Source: Stomorhina lunata
Lineage: Eukaryota; Arthropoda; Insecta; Diptera; Rhiniidae
Assembly (NCBI GenBank): GCA_933228675.1
Contig: OW121743.1
Location: 98,023,998 to 98,087,997 of the forward strand
Length of the DNA stretch: 64,000 nucleotides
Reading direction: 5' to 3'
Shown in pieces: positions 22,535-35,306 of this stretch (the stretch's first letter is position 1; each line of letters starts with the position of its first letter). A model generated the notes under the pieces. That model did no database searches, was not told the origin of the DNA, and saw only the letters and a list, made by a program, of their open reading frames with translations. Made by a program: the position numbers and the translations under genes.

Positions 22535-25205
22535 TGGGCGGAGTGAAAATATTTTGGGATGGGGTAAAAAGTTTTTCTTTATAACAAATTTTCAGTATAA
22601 ATATTTTTTATAGAAAATTTTCGGTATCAATACTTTATAGAAAATTTTTGGTATAAACATTTTTATAGAATAATTTTGGTATAAAACTTTTTTATAGAAA
22701 ATTTTCGTTATAAAATTTTTTATTAAAAATTTTTGTTATACATATTTTTATACATATTTTCGATATAGAAATTTTTATAGAAAATTTTCGGTATTAAAAT
22801 TCATTATAGATAATTTTCGGGATAAATATTTTATAGAGAAAATTTTCGGTATAAATTTTCTTTATAGATAATTTTCGGTATAGAATTTTTTATAGAAAAT
22901 TTTTCATAGAAAATTTTCGGTATAAAATTTTTCTTGTAAAATTTTCGGTAAAAATTTTTTATAGAAAATTATCGTTAAAAAAATTTTGGGTATAACATTT
23001 TTTATAGAAAATTTTCGGTATACAATTTTTTATAGAAAATTTTCGGTAGAAAATTTTTTATAGAAAATTTTCGGAAGAAAATTTTTTATAGAAAATTTTT
23101 GGTAGAAAATTTTTTATAGAAAATTTTCGGTAGAAAATTTTTTATAGAAAATTTTTTATAGAAAATTTTCGGTATAACATTTTTTATAGAAAATTTTCGG
23201 TATAACATTTTTTATAGAAAAGTTTCGGTATAAAATTTTTTATAGAAATTTTCGGTATAAAATTTTTTATAGAAAATTTTCGGTATAAAATTTTTTATAG
23301 AAAATTTTCGGTTTAAAATTTTTTATAGAAAATTTTCGGTATAAAATTTTTTATAGAAATTTTTCGGTATAAAATTTTTTATAGAAATTTTTCGGTATAA
23401 AATTGTTTAAGAACATTTTCGGAATAAAATTTTTCATAGAAAATTTTTTGGTATACAATTTTGTATAGAAAATTTTTGGTATTAAAATTTTTTATAGAAA
23501 TTTTTCGGTATAAAATTGTTTAAGAAAATTTTCGGAATAAAATTTTTCATAGAAAATTTTTTGGTATACAAGTTTTTATAGAAAATTTTTGGTATTAAAA
23601 TTTTTTATAGAAAATGTTTGATATAAAAGTTTTTATATAAAAATGTTCTTTTTTATAAAAATGTTCTTATAGAAATGTTCGGTATAAAATTTTTTGTATA
23701 GAAAACTTTCAGTATGAAAATATTTTATAGAAAATTTGAGTTATAACATTTTTGATAGAAAATTGTCGGTATACAATTTTTTACAGAAAATCTTCAATGT
23801 GTATAGTAAATTTTCGGTATAAAAATTTTTTATATAAAATTTTCAGTACAAAAAATATAAAAAAATTTTCGGTATAAAATTTTTTTATAGAAATATTTAG
23901 GTATAAAATTTTATTTATAGAAAATTTTAGGTATAACATTTTTTATGGAAAATTTTAGGCATAAAATTTTTTATATAGAAAATTTTAGGTATAAAATTTT
24001 TTTATAGAAAATTTTAGGTATAAAATTTTTTTATAGAAAATTTTCGATATAAAATTTTTTTAAAGAAAATTTTTGATATAAAATTTTTTTAAAGAAAATG
24101 TTTGGTATAAAATTTTTTTAAAGAAAATGTTTGGTATAACATTTTTTATAGAAATTTTTCGATATAAAATTTTTTATAGAACATTTTCGGTATAAAATTT
24201 TTTATAGAAAATTTTCGTTATAAAATTATTTGTGTCGAAAATTTTCGGTATAAAATTTTTTGTATAGAAAATTTTCGGTATGAAAATATTTTATAGAAAA
24301 TTTTAGGTATAACATTTTTGATAGAAAATTTTCGGTATAAAATTTTTAAAGAAAATGTTCGATGTGTATAGTAAATTTTCGTTATAAAATTTTTTAATAG
24401 AAAATTTTCAGTATAAATTTGTCTATTTAAAAAATTTTCGGTATAAAATTTTTTATAGAAAATTTTAATATAAAATTTTTTCTACAAAATTTTTGGTATA
24501 CAATTTGTAGAAAATTTTTGGTATAAAATTTTTGGTAAAAATTTTTTATAGAAAATTTTCGGTATAAAATTTTTTTAAAAAATTTTTGGTATAAAATGTT
24601 TTTAGGAAATTTACGGTATAAATTTTTTTTAAGAAAGCTTTTGGTATAAGATTTTTTTATATAAAATTTTCGGTATAAGAATTTTGTATAGAAAATTTTA
24701 GGTATAAAAATTTTGTATAGAAAATTTTAGGTATAAAAATTTTGTATAGACAATTTTCGGAACTTTTTTCGGTATAAAATTTTTTATTAAAAATTTTTAT
24801 ACAAATTTTCGATATACAAGTTTTTATAGACAATTTTATATTAAAATTTTTCATAGCAAATTTTCGGTATTAAAATTTTTATAGAAAATTTTCGGCATAA
24901 AAATTTTTTATATAAAATTTTCGGTATACAAATTTTTTATCGAAAATTTTGGTATAATATTTTTTTATAGAAATTTTCGGTATAAAGTTTTTTTATAGAA
25001 TATTTTCGGTATAAAGTTTTTTTTATAGAAAATTTTCGGTATACATTTTTTTTAGAAAATATTTTTTATAAATTTTTTTTTAATTTTCGGTATAAATTTT
25101 TGTTAGAATATTTTCGGTATAAATTTTTTTTATAAAATTTTCGGTATAAAAATTTGTATAAAAAATTTACCCCTGGGCATACAAATTTTACAACTCCGTC
25201 CATGA
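22535..25205 (-). repeat. B-type satellite bounded by inverted repeats
   Basis: Diverged 28-bp B units (TATAGAAAATTTTCGGTATA). The ends carry an inverted repeat: left TCATGGGCGGAGT followed 12-15 bp later by GGGGTAAA, right the reverse complement of TCATGGACGGAGT followed by GGGGTAAA, about 40 bp each and imperfect. The terminus resembles hAT-type ends. No 8-bp target duplication was found. Confidence 0.8.
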
Positions 25206-26989
25206 TTGCAATTATCTGCTAAAGGTAGACTACTTCAAAAACAACATTTTTCCTCGCAAATATCTGATCAAATGCTTACAATAATACTCATGATCTTTGT
25301 TTCGTTTTTATTATAAAGTTTTACTTATGTCTTTTATAATTACGATTTGTTATTTCTTTTATAGCGTTAATTCTATTTCATTATATTGTTTATTTCTAGA
25401 GATATTTTATTTTTGTCTTCTGTTCATTTGATTGCTAAACAATTGTTTTCAAATGTTCGTATGCTCGCGCCCACATTTATTTCGGATTATTTGGCGTTGC
25501 TGCAGAGTCAGTGCAATTTTTTATTGGTGCGGCGGTAAACTTTTTAAAATGTTAGTTGCTCTTTGACTTGTTTCTGGTAACGATACACATAGATGGCATA
25601 TGAGTCATGGCCTTAAAATGCTAACCCATGAGCTATTAGCAAATCAGGAAGTTTTTAGCTGATTAGTTTTGAACTGGAAAGTAATCAGTAATATAAGGTA
25701 AAGTGCTTAGTAAGCTTGATATAATTTTGAAAAACTTTTATCAAGCTTCTTAATAAATGTATGTTATCGAGTTTCCATTAGAACTTTATAAAATATAACT
25801 TAATAAGGTAAAAGGTAATGTAGAAAGTAATGCATTAAGTTTACTAAGTAATGCCCGCAGAATGAATCATTTATGAATATATTTATGTACTACACATAAA
25901 GTGTAATGGTATTAGGATAACTCAAGGCAATTGTCATACTCAGAAATCTATTCTTTCTGCTCCCAGCATTACCTTGTAATGCATCTAGTGAATTATTAAT
26001 ATTAAAATTTTGGAGAATTTATAAAACTCTAAACCTTTTGGATTTAAATAATTTATTTTCTCTCTTAAGGGTTAAATTTGCAACAGTTCAACAACTAGGA
26101 AATTGTTTTACTAAAAAAGTAATTAATGTTGCCATTACAATGGGATTTTTATTGTAATATTTTGAATTTTTTTTTGTGCTTTACTATAAAATGCCATTAT
26201 ACACTAAAACCTTTGTAATACTGGCCCATATTACAGAATGCGAATGTGGTTATGTCTGATTTGGTTTTCAATGTATTGTTGGCTTTAGTCATTTATTTCA
26301 ATGGCTTTGTGACTTCAATAAAGGTGTAAAAATTTCCTTAAGATAAAATCTTTCAGAAAAAAACAAGAGTAATTAAAATAATTTATGAATTCAAATACAA
26401 TTATATGGAATTTAATATTCATTTACAAAAGAATTATTGAGAATACTTTTTGAATGATTGTGTAATTAAGGTGTAAACTTACTTGAATTTAGTAGAGTTT
26501 TTTGAAAACAAAGAAGTAGGAAATACAAAATCTTTATACTAATAAAAAAACTTTTAAATGACCCCATGAAAATGAAGTTTGGTTCTTTAAAGATACCATT
26601 AGATTACCTAGAATAGGTTTGTTAGTATTAGTGTAGTATTAGATTTTCTGGATTCAGCCACTACCTTTATTTAGGAATATACCTCAAATTCGATCCAAAT
26701 CTACTGAAGACGGTTGCCTACAACTTTCAACTTAATAACCTATTCTTAGGATGGTTGTTCTATAGAACCTTAATCTGATTAAATATGGCTTGGAAACAAA
26801 TTTGTATTTTTTAAAATGTCATGGCAATCAAACATTTTATTACATTTCTAGAAAGAAATGAACGCGAATTATATTGTCTATACAAAATATCAACATAAAG
26901 CCAAGATTATTATTTAAACAGAATTTAAATCTCAGTTTTATCTTTACTCTCACATTAATTTTTGAGAAAAATGTTTAATACTAAATTTT
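25206..26989. other. Unique AT-rich sequence; no gene recognised
   Basis: About 1.8 kb without tandem repeats, long frames or RNA signatures. It could be intronic or intergenic. Confidence 0.4.
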
Positions 26990-28430
26990 CAATATTAAAT
27001 TTTTAACAGAAAATTTTCGGTATAAAATTTTTTATAGAAAATTTTCGGTATAAAATTTTTTATAGAAAATTTTCGGTATACAATTTTTTATAGAAAATTT
27101 TCAGTACAAAATTTTTTATAGAAAATTTTCGGTGGAAAATATTTTATAGAAAATTTCCTGCATAAAATTCTCGGTATACATTTTTTTAAAGAAAATTTTC
27201 GGTAGAAAATTTGCGGTATAAAATTTTTTATAGAAAATTTTCGGTATAAAATTGTTTATAGAAAATTTTCGGTACAAAATTTTTTATAGAAAATTTTCGG
27301 TACAAATTTAAAAAAAAAAACGTTTGGTATAAATTTTTGTATAAAAAATTTTTGGTATAAAATTTTTTATAGAAAATTTTTGGTTTAAAATTTTTTATAG
27401 AAAATTTTTGGTATAAATTTTTTTTTTTTTTAAATTATCGGTATACAATTTTTTATAGAATATTTTCGATATAAAATTTTCGGTATAAAATTTTTTATAG
27501 AAAATTTTCGGTATACAATTTTTTATAGAAAATTTTCGGCATAAAATTTTTTATAGAAAATTTTCGGTATAAAATTGTTTTTTTTTTGAAAATTTTCGGT
27601 ATAAAATTTTTTTATAGAAAATTTTCGGAATAAAATTTTTTATAGAAAATTTTCGGTATTCATTTTTTTATAGAAAATTTATACCAAACATTTTTTATAG
27701 AAAATTTAATTTTTTATAGAAAATTTTTGGTATAAAGTTTTTTGGAGAAAATTTTTGGTATAAATTTTTTTGTAGAAAATTTTCGGTATTAAATTTTATA
27801 TAGAAAATATTCGGTAAACAATTTTTTATAAAACATTTGCGGTATAAAGTTTTTTATTGAAAATTTTCGGTATAAAATTTTTTATAGAAAATTATTGGTA
27901 TAAAATTTTTTATAGAAAATTTTTGGTATACATTTTTTTATAGAAAATTTTTGGTATAAATTTTTTTATAGAAAATTTTTGGTATAAATTTTATATATAT
28001 ATATTATAAATTTTATAAAATTTTTTATAGAAAATTTTCGGTAAAAAATTTTTTATAGAAAATTTTCGGTAAAAAATTTTTTATAGAAAAATTTCGGTAT
28101 AAAATTTTTTATAGTAAAATTTCGGTATAAAATATTTTTATAGAAAATTTTCGTACAAAATTTTTTATAGAAAATTTTCGTTATTAAATTTTTTATAAAA
28201 AATTTTCGGTGCAACATTTTTGGTAGAAAATTTTCTGTGTAAAATTTTTTATAGAAAATTTTCGATATAAAATTTTTTATAGAAAATTGTTGGTATAAAA
28301 TTTTTTATAGAAAGTTATCGGTGTAAAATTTTTTTATAGAAAATTATTGGTATAAAATTTTTTATAGAAAATTTTCGGTATAAAATTTTTTATAGGAAAT
28401 TTTCGGTATAAAATTTTTTATTTTTTGTGC
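26990..28430 (-). repeat. B-type satellite array, third block
   Basis: Diverged 28-bp units with GAAAATTTTCGGTATAAAAT cores in the same orientation as 4990-11595. No inverted repeats found at its borders. Confidence 0.9.
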
Positions 28431-29497
28431 AAGAAATTTAACATTTGTAGAAAAGAGGTTCGCAAATGCTAATGGCATATGCAGTTTATTCCCAGAGTAA
28501 AGTAAAAATGTATAACATTTTTATCGTTCCCAAATATTTGAATAAAATTTTTAAAAACTGTCGAAAACTTTAACAAAATGGATAAAAAACAAAGAAAAAT
28601 TACTTGACTAAAACTAATTAGTTCACAAGCATGCACATTCATGTCTCTGATATTTAGTATGATGATGAAAGATGACACACATTCAAAAAAAGAGAAGATT
28701 ATTAATTTATGATATTTCTTTTTTGTTTTGTTAATTTTTTTCTTGCAAAGTCAAGTCAGGTTGCATATTAAAATATCAACCAGTCAAGAGTGTTTGTTGC
28801 TGGCAATTTGATATATTTGGATAAATCTGATACAGGCAACTAATTTGGCGAAAGGGTTTTGTTTGTAGCTACTGCTATTTAAAGCTAACGATAAAACAGA
28901 TTGCAGCAGTTTGCTCTTTAAAGCAGCAGAAAATATAAAAAAGTTTTTGTATTTTTTTGCACAACACCTTTAAAAATGCAATACTCCAGTAAAAAAAGGC
29001 AACAGTTGAAAAACAAATCTTGTAGTACTTGAAGTACAAAAGCGGTAAAAAAAATAATAATGAACCGGTTTAGTTGCTATACGGTCAACTTAAAAAAAGT
29101 ATCTAATAAAGTTTAATGAAAAAAATGCATAATAATATTATTAGTCCGTTAATAAGAGTGTCTGTCTAACTGTCTGTCTGTCTCCCCGTCTGTCTATCAA
29201 AATGTGTTTTATGGTTTTTTATAGTCTTAACACCAAACTCCCCTTTCAGTTAGAAGGTAAACCAGATAACTTAAATAATAATAAAAAAAATTGAACCAGC
29301 TTTAAAAAAACTGGTAATAAAAGTAATTTAAGCAACTGAACGACCAACTACCAGCAACACAAACGACCAGCCAGTTTTCAGCAACAAGTTGCTATTGTGG
29401 TAAATACTTGCAAAAGCTGCATACCACGACCGACGGACAATCTATGGAAACAAACAAGTCGTGTCCAAAAGTTTTAAACTTTTTGAAATAAATACGT
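28431..29497. other. Unique sequence between satellite blocks; no gene recognised
   Basis: Contains a short TGTCTGTC-type run near 29160-29195 and otherwise complex sequence of higher GC than its surroundings. No splice-consistent coding region found. Confidence 0.4.
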
Positions 29498-31304
29498 ATT
29501 AGGGTGACCCTTCTTTCAAAAGGTCACAAAAGATAGCTTCAAAAAGTTTCAGTTTAAACGAAAATTGCAGCAAATTTTTTTTTATAAAATTGCTAATAAA
29601 TATACATTTTTGGTACATTTTTTTTAAAGAAAATTTTCGGTATAAATTCTTTTTTATAGAAAATTTTCGGTACAATTTTTTTTTTATAGAAAATTTTCGG
29701 TATAAAATTTTTTTTAGAAAATTTTCGGTATAAAATTTTTTATTAATTTTCGGCGTATAATTTTTTATAGAAAATTTTCGGTATAAACTTTTTTATAGAA
29801 AATTTTTGGTATACAATTTTTTATAGGAAATATTTGGTTTAAAATTTTTTTTAGACAATTTTCGGTATCAAAATTTTTATAGTCAATTTTCGGTAAAAAT
29901 TTTTTTATACAGAAAATTTTCAGCATAAAATTTTTTCTACAGAAAAATTTTGTTATAAAAATTTTTCTATAGAAACATTTTCGTATAAAATTTTTCTATA
30001 GAAAAATTTCGTTACACAATTTTTCTATAGAAAATTTTTGACGTAAACATTTTTCTATAGTTAGTTTTCGGTATAAATATTTTTTATAGAAAACTTTTGG
30101 TAAACAGTTTTTTATAGAAATTTGTCGGTATAAAAGTTTTTATAGAAATTTTTTTGGTATACAATTTTTTATAGAAAATTTTCGGTATAAAATTTTTTAT
30201 AGAAAATTTTCGTTATCAAATTTTTAATAAAAAATTTTCGATATTTACATTTTTTTACAGGAATTTTTTGGTATAAAATTTTTTATAGAAAATTTTTGGT
30301 ATAACATTTTTTATAGAAAATTTTCTAGTATAAAATTTTGTATAGAAAATTTTCGGTGTAAAATTTTTGATAGAAAATTTTCGGTATAAAATTTTTTATA
30401 GAAAATTTTCGGTATAAATTTTTTTATAGAAAATTTTTGGTATACAATTTTTTATAGAAACTTTTCGGTATACAATTTTTTATAGAAAATTTTCGGTATA
30501 AAATTTTTAATTAAAAAATTTCGGCTTAAAGTTTTTCATAGAAAGTTTTTGGTATAAAATTAAAAAAAAAATTCGCTATTAAATTTTTAATACAAAATTT
30601 TGGGTATAAAATTTTTTGTTGGTATAAAATTTTTATAAAAAATGTTCGGTATAGAATTTAAAAAAAAAGTTGTGGTATTAAATTTTCAATATAAAATTTC
30701 GGTATTTAATTTTTTGGAGAAAATTTTCGGTATTAAATTTTTAATAATTTTTCGTTATAAAATTTTTCATAGAAAACTTTTGTTATAAAATTTGTATAGA
30801 AAATTTTCGGTATGAATTTTTTTATAGAAAATTTTTAGTATAAATTTTTTTATAGAAAATTTTGCTTCTAAGTTTTAAATACAAAATTTTCGGTATTATA
30901 TTTTTTATTCAAAATTTTCAGTATGAAATTTTTTCGGTACAAGAATTTTTATAAATAATTTTTAGTATAAAATTTTTTGTTATAAAAATTTTTCGATAGA
31001 AAATTTATCATTATGAAAATTTTTCTATAGAAATTTTTTTTAGAGAATTTTTCGTTATAAAAATTTTTCTATAGAAAATTTTTCGGTTTAAAAATTTTTA
31101 TGTAGATAATATAATATGTTCATTTTAAAAATTTTTCTATGAAAAATTTTTCGTTATAAAAATTTTCTATAGAAAATTTTTCGTTATAAAAATTTCTCTA
31201 TAGAAAATTTTTCCTTATAAAAATTTTTCAATAGAAAATTTTCGTTATAAAAATTTTTCATTAAAAAAAAAAATTGTTACAAAGATTACAAAGGTCACCC
31301 TAAT
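29498..31304 (-). repeat. B-type satellite bounded by TTAGGGTGACC inverted repeats
   Basis: Satellite from about 29590 to 31280, with strongly diverged 28-30 bp units. It is enclosed by ATTAGGGTGACC at 29498-29509 and its exact reverse complement at 31293-31304. The same terminus recurs at about 1249 (and near 17343 with one change), with a similar adjoining AAAAGG...GATAG context, so this may be an end of a mobile element. Confidence 0.75.
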
Positions 31305-32214
31305 CTGTATAGTATAGTAATGAATAAAAATAATCCCGGTCTCTTTTTTACAACTTTAACTTTTGCATTTGTTTTAAAACTTTGGGATCTGTCAATCTAT
31401 TCTCGCTTTTACTCTTGTTTTTCATTTAGTTTTTTTTTTGAGTTTCTATAAATATTATTCAACACTAAACAATTCAATTCATTCCAGTTGATTCAATCGA
31501 TTCAATTTTCTTTCTCTATCAAAATCTATATCGGCCGTTAGCCTTGATTTTTTTGTAGTTTCTGTCTGTATTTTCTATTTACGAGTATTTGTTGGTTATA
31601 TTAATTTATTGTAACTTGTTGTCCAGTTGCTGTTAAATCATCGAGAGATCCAAACGTTTTGACTGTTTTAATTTATATATATTTTTCTGATATTTGTTTC
31701 TTTCAAAAGTTTATTTTATTGTAACTTTGGCATTTAAAAGAAAAATATTGAAATAATGAAAAACAAGCAATGCGGATTAAATTTAAAGTTGTTTTGTATT
31801 AATAAGTTTTTCATCATCACCAACGTCGACTTTATTAATTATCGGCTTCTTTTGCCATGCAGTCTTGTTAAGCTTTTTTATCTTTCTTCATACTTAATGT
31901 TTTAATGTTTTAAGTAGTGATTATTGGGTATGGGAAAAAATATATACATATCATAAAGACAATAATGCTGAGTAGCTTATTAAGAAACTTAAATGAGACA
32001 TATTAAAAAAAAAAAGAAAATCAAATTTACTTGGGATTTGAACATAATATTACAAATAAAGGTTACAAAAACTACCATTTAAATATTTTTCAAGAAAGTT
32101 ACAAACAAGGCACAAAATTGAAGCAAGAACAATATAATATTAAGATATGAAATTAAAGTGGACAAAGAAATATACATAAATGTACAAACAAACATACATT
32201 TCATGAGCACGTGT
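31305..32214. other. Unique AT-rich sequence; no gene recognised
   Basis: No long frames or repeats. Short near-repeats of ATTCAATT/GATTCAATCGATTCAA around 31470-31505. Confidence 0.35.
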
Positions 32215-33000
32215 GTGTACCTTAGCTAACTCTCATTGGAAAATCGTCTCCATTAGTTGTTTTTGAATGAGAGTTAAAGCGGTGCATTATCTTTTTATGG
32301 GATTTTTCAAAACGACCATACCGAAAATTAAATGTATGGAAGTGCAACATCTTTATAGTATAGAGTCTTTGAAAGAAGTACATTATCAGCTGGAAGATTT
32401 TCAACATAGAAAGTGTCTCAGTGCAAAAGTCTCTTTTGGCTGTTATAGGATGGTGAGTTCAAGACCTGGTGCACGTGGACAAAATGCCAAAAAAGAAATT
32501 AAATTGTATAAAGAACAATGAGCACGTGTGTGTGCCTTAGGTTTCTCTCATTGGATAATCGTATTCATTAGTTGTTTTCGAATTAGCGTTTATTTCAAAT
32601 AGACAAATAATCAATGTATAATAGACAGCAAATCAATGTATGCAAGTGTAGCATCTTTATAAGCTTTATAAGCTGACGGATTTTCAACATAGAAAGTGTC
32701 TCAGTGCAAGAGTCTCTTCTGGCTATTATAGGATGATGAGTTCAAGCCCTGATACAGGGTGGAAAAAAACGCCAAAAAAGAAATTAAAGTGTATAAAGAA
32801 CAATGAAAGACTCATAAATGCACAAACGTACATTTTATGAGCACGTGTGTGTGCCTTAGGTTTCCCTCATTGGATAATCGTCTCAATTAGTTAAAAGTGG
32901 TATACTCTCTTTTTTATGAGACTTTTCAAATGTACCATACTTCAAATTAATGTATGGAAGAGCAACATCTTTATAATATAGAGTCTTTGTTATAGCCATG
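32205..33000 (+). repeat. Tandem copies of a ~310-bp dispersed repeat with tRNA-like B box
   Basis: Three successive units starting at GAGCACGTGTGTG (about 32205, 32519, 32838), the last partial. Shared blocks include CTCATTGGATAATCGT, TGTATGGAAGTGCAACATC and CAACATAGAAAGTGTCTCAG. GTTCAAGAC (32457-32465) fits a polymerase III B box and recurs near 32730, so a tRNA-derived SINE origin is possible, but no good A box was seen. A related single copy is at 40862-40970. Confidence 0.75.
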
Positions 33001-33319
33001 ATTCCCAAACTCATACTGATTACGTTTTTGTGTCTTTAATGATAATTGTTACAGTAACATGCTACAGCATAACCTGCTTGATTGAATGATTACACTGTAC
33101 TAGTTGAAAAAAACGATAAAAGGGAGACGTAAATAGGTAAAGATAATTCGAGTACGCTAAATTCAATGGTGCTAACCGTTTTTTAGATATAGCTTCGTTT
33201 AGAAAAAGGGAGTAGGTTGCGTATTAAATATTCGCTTAACTCGAAAAGTGTTTATTTTCTTGATTTTAATAAAAAAACCGAAATTCGGCAATAAAATTAT
33301 CTTTCAGAAGCATTAATTA
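33001..33319. other. Unique sequence; nothing identified
   Basis: About 320 bp between the 310-bp repeats and the INE-like cluster. No features seen. Confidence 0.35.
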
Positions 33320-35306
33320 TTTTATGTAACGCATTAAAAAAATTGGTCTTAGACTGACCTTAAAGTATTTCAATAGACTTAGAATCACTTCCTGAGTCAA
33401 TTTAACGATGTCAGTCACTCCGTTCGTCTGAATAGCTGGCTGGACCCCCATATAATTTGATGATTTTTGGCATAGCTTATTTTTTTGATAGTGGAACCAT
33501 GTGTATTGAAATTCGTCAAAATCGTTCCATTATTTATGGTAGCTCCCATAGGTCCCACTTTGCGAAATTGACATTTTAGCCACAAATATCAATATTTTTT
33601 CATGAAATTTAAAACATATACTGTTTTTGTAAACCAAAACCACTGTGCAATGAAAATCGGTCCAAATTTGACCATAGCTCCCATACAAACTCTTCTATAA
33701 AAACGCACTAAATAAGGCAAAAATCACTTAAACGCTCGTAAATCTGAAGATAATAAGAATTTTAAGTTTATTTTTGTAAAAACTATAATCAATTTGCCAA
33801 GTTTCGAGGTAACCGGTCCTCATATGACCCTAGCTCCCATATAAGTCCAAATGACGGAAACAGCTTAAATATATAAGTTTTTGAGAAAATGTTTGTATGA
33901 TGGCAAAATTTAGCAAATATTTGTCTTTATACAGGAAAAATAACACCTTTGATCTTAGTGGTTAAGGGTACCGTATGATCGGGCTTGACCGACTATAGCA
34001 CTTTCTTACTTGTTATACCCTTCACCACCATAGGTGGAAAGGGTATTATAAGTTTGTGCTGATGTATGTTATGCATAGAAATATTTGTCCATCTTTTAGT
34101 ATACCAAAAAGCTTAGAATCACTTTCTGGCTGGCTGGCTGGATCCCCATGTAAACCTTGTAATCAAACTACAGGTCGCAATTCTAAAGATAATTTGATTA
34201 AATTTGGCACAGATCATTTTTTTGATAATATTGAAATTCGTCAAAATCGTTCCATTATTTATGGTAGCTCCCATAGGTCCCACTTTGCGAAATTGATATT
34301 TTAGCAACACATACCAATATTTTTTCATGAAATTTAAAACAGATACTGTGTTTGTAAGTCAAAACCACTGTACAATGAAAATCGGTCCACATTTGACCAT
34401 AGCTCCCATACAAACTCTTCTATAAAAACGCACTAAATAAGGCAAAAATCACATAAACGCTCGTAAATCTGAAGATAATAAGAATTTTAAGTTTATTTTT
34501 GTAAAAACTGTAATCAGTTTGCCAAGTTTCGAGGTAATCGGTCCTCATATGACCCTAGCTACCATATAAGTCCAAATGACGGAAACAGCTTAAATATATA
34601 AGTTTTTGAGAAAATGTTTGTATGATGGCAAAATTTAGCAAATATTTGTCTTTATACAGGAAAAATAACACCTTTGATCTTAGTGGTTAAGGGTATCGTA
34701 TGGTCGGGCTTGACCAACTATATATAGATATATTTGTCTAGACCCATCTTTTAGTATACCAAAAAGCTTAGAATCACTTTCTGAGTCGATTTAGCGATGT
34801 CCGTCCGTCCGTCCGTCTGGCTGGCTGGATCCCCATGTAAACCTTGTAATCAAACTACAGGTCGCAATTCTAAAGATAATTTCATGAAATTTGACACAGA
34901 TCATTTTTTTGATAATGGGACCATGGCTATTGAAATTGGTCAAAATCGGTCCTTTATTTATGGTACCTCCCATAGGTCCCAATTCCCGGAATTGATATAT
35001 TAGCCACAAAAATCAATATTTTTTCATGAAATTTAAAAGAAATACTCCTTATGTAAACTTAAATCACTGTACCAAATTTCGTTGAAATCGGTCCACATTT
35101 GACCCTAGCTCTCATATAAGTCCAAATGACGGAAAAAGCTTAAATGTAAAAGTTTTGAGAATATGTTTGTATGACGGCAAAATTTAGAAAGATAAAATTT
35201 ATTAGATATTTGTCTTTATACAGGAAAAAGAACACCTTTGACCGTCGTGGTGAAGGGTAACGTGCATGTAACGGGCATGACTGACTATAGCACTTTCTTA
35301 TTTGTT
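33320..35306 (+). mobile_element. Three head-to-tail INE-like elements
   Basis: Copies at about 33320-34014, 34015-34728 and 34728-35306 follow one another directly. Each contains the CGATGTCAGTC or CGATGTCCGTCCGTC motif, GGCTGGMYCCCCATRTAA, AGCTCCCATA blocks and, at the end, a GTCGG...CCGAC hairpin followed by CACTTTCTTACTTGTT. The middle copy starts TATACCCTTCACCACC with its complementary GGTGGAAAGGGTAT, a terminal hairpin. The ends and the GAGTCGATTTAGCGATGTCC core resemble Drosophila INE-1/DINE-1 elements, which are non-autonomous helentron relatives. No protein is encoded. Confidence 0.8.

Noticed and set aside
22142..29000. Search for exon 1 of the secreted protein gene
   Set aside because: Short ATG-donor candidates such as the one near 25285 have the wrong phase for the split codon at 22141, so none is annotated.
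34056..35009. Frames on both strands in the INE-like cluster
   Set aside because: They recur with each copy of the element (also 54825-55139 and 60124-60336) and contain its GGCT/GTCC motif; the family has no coding capacity.
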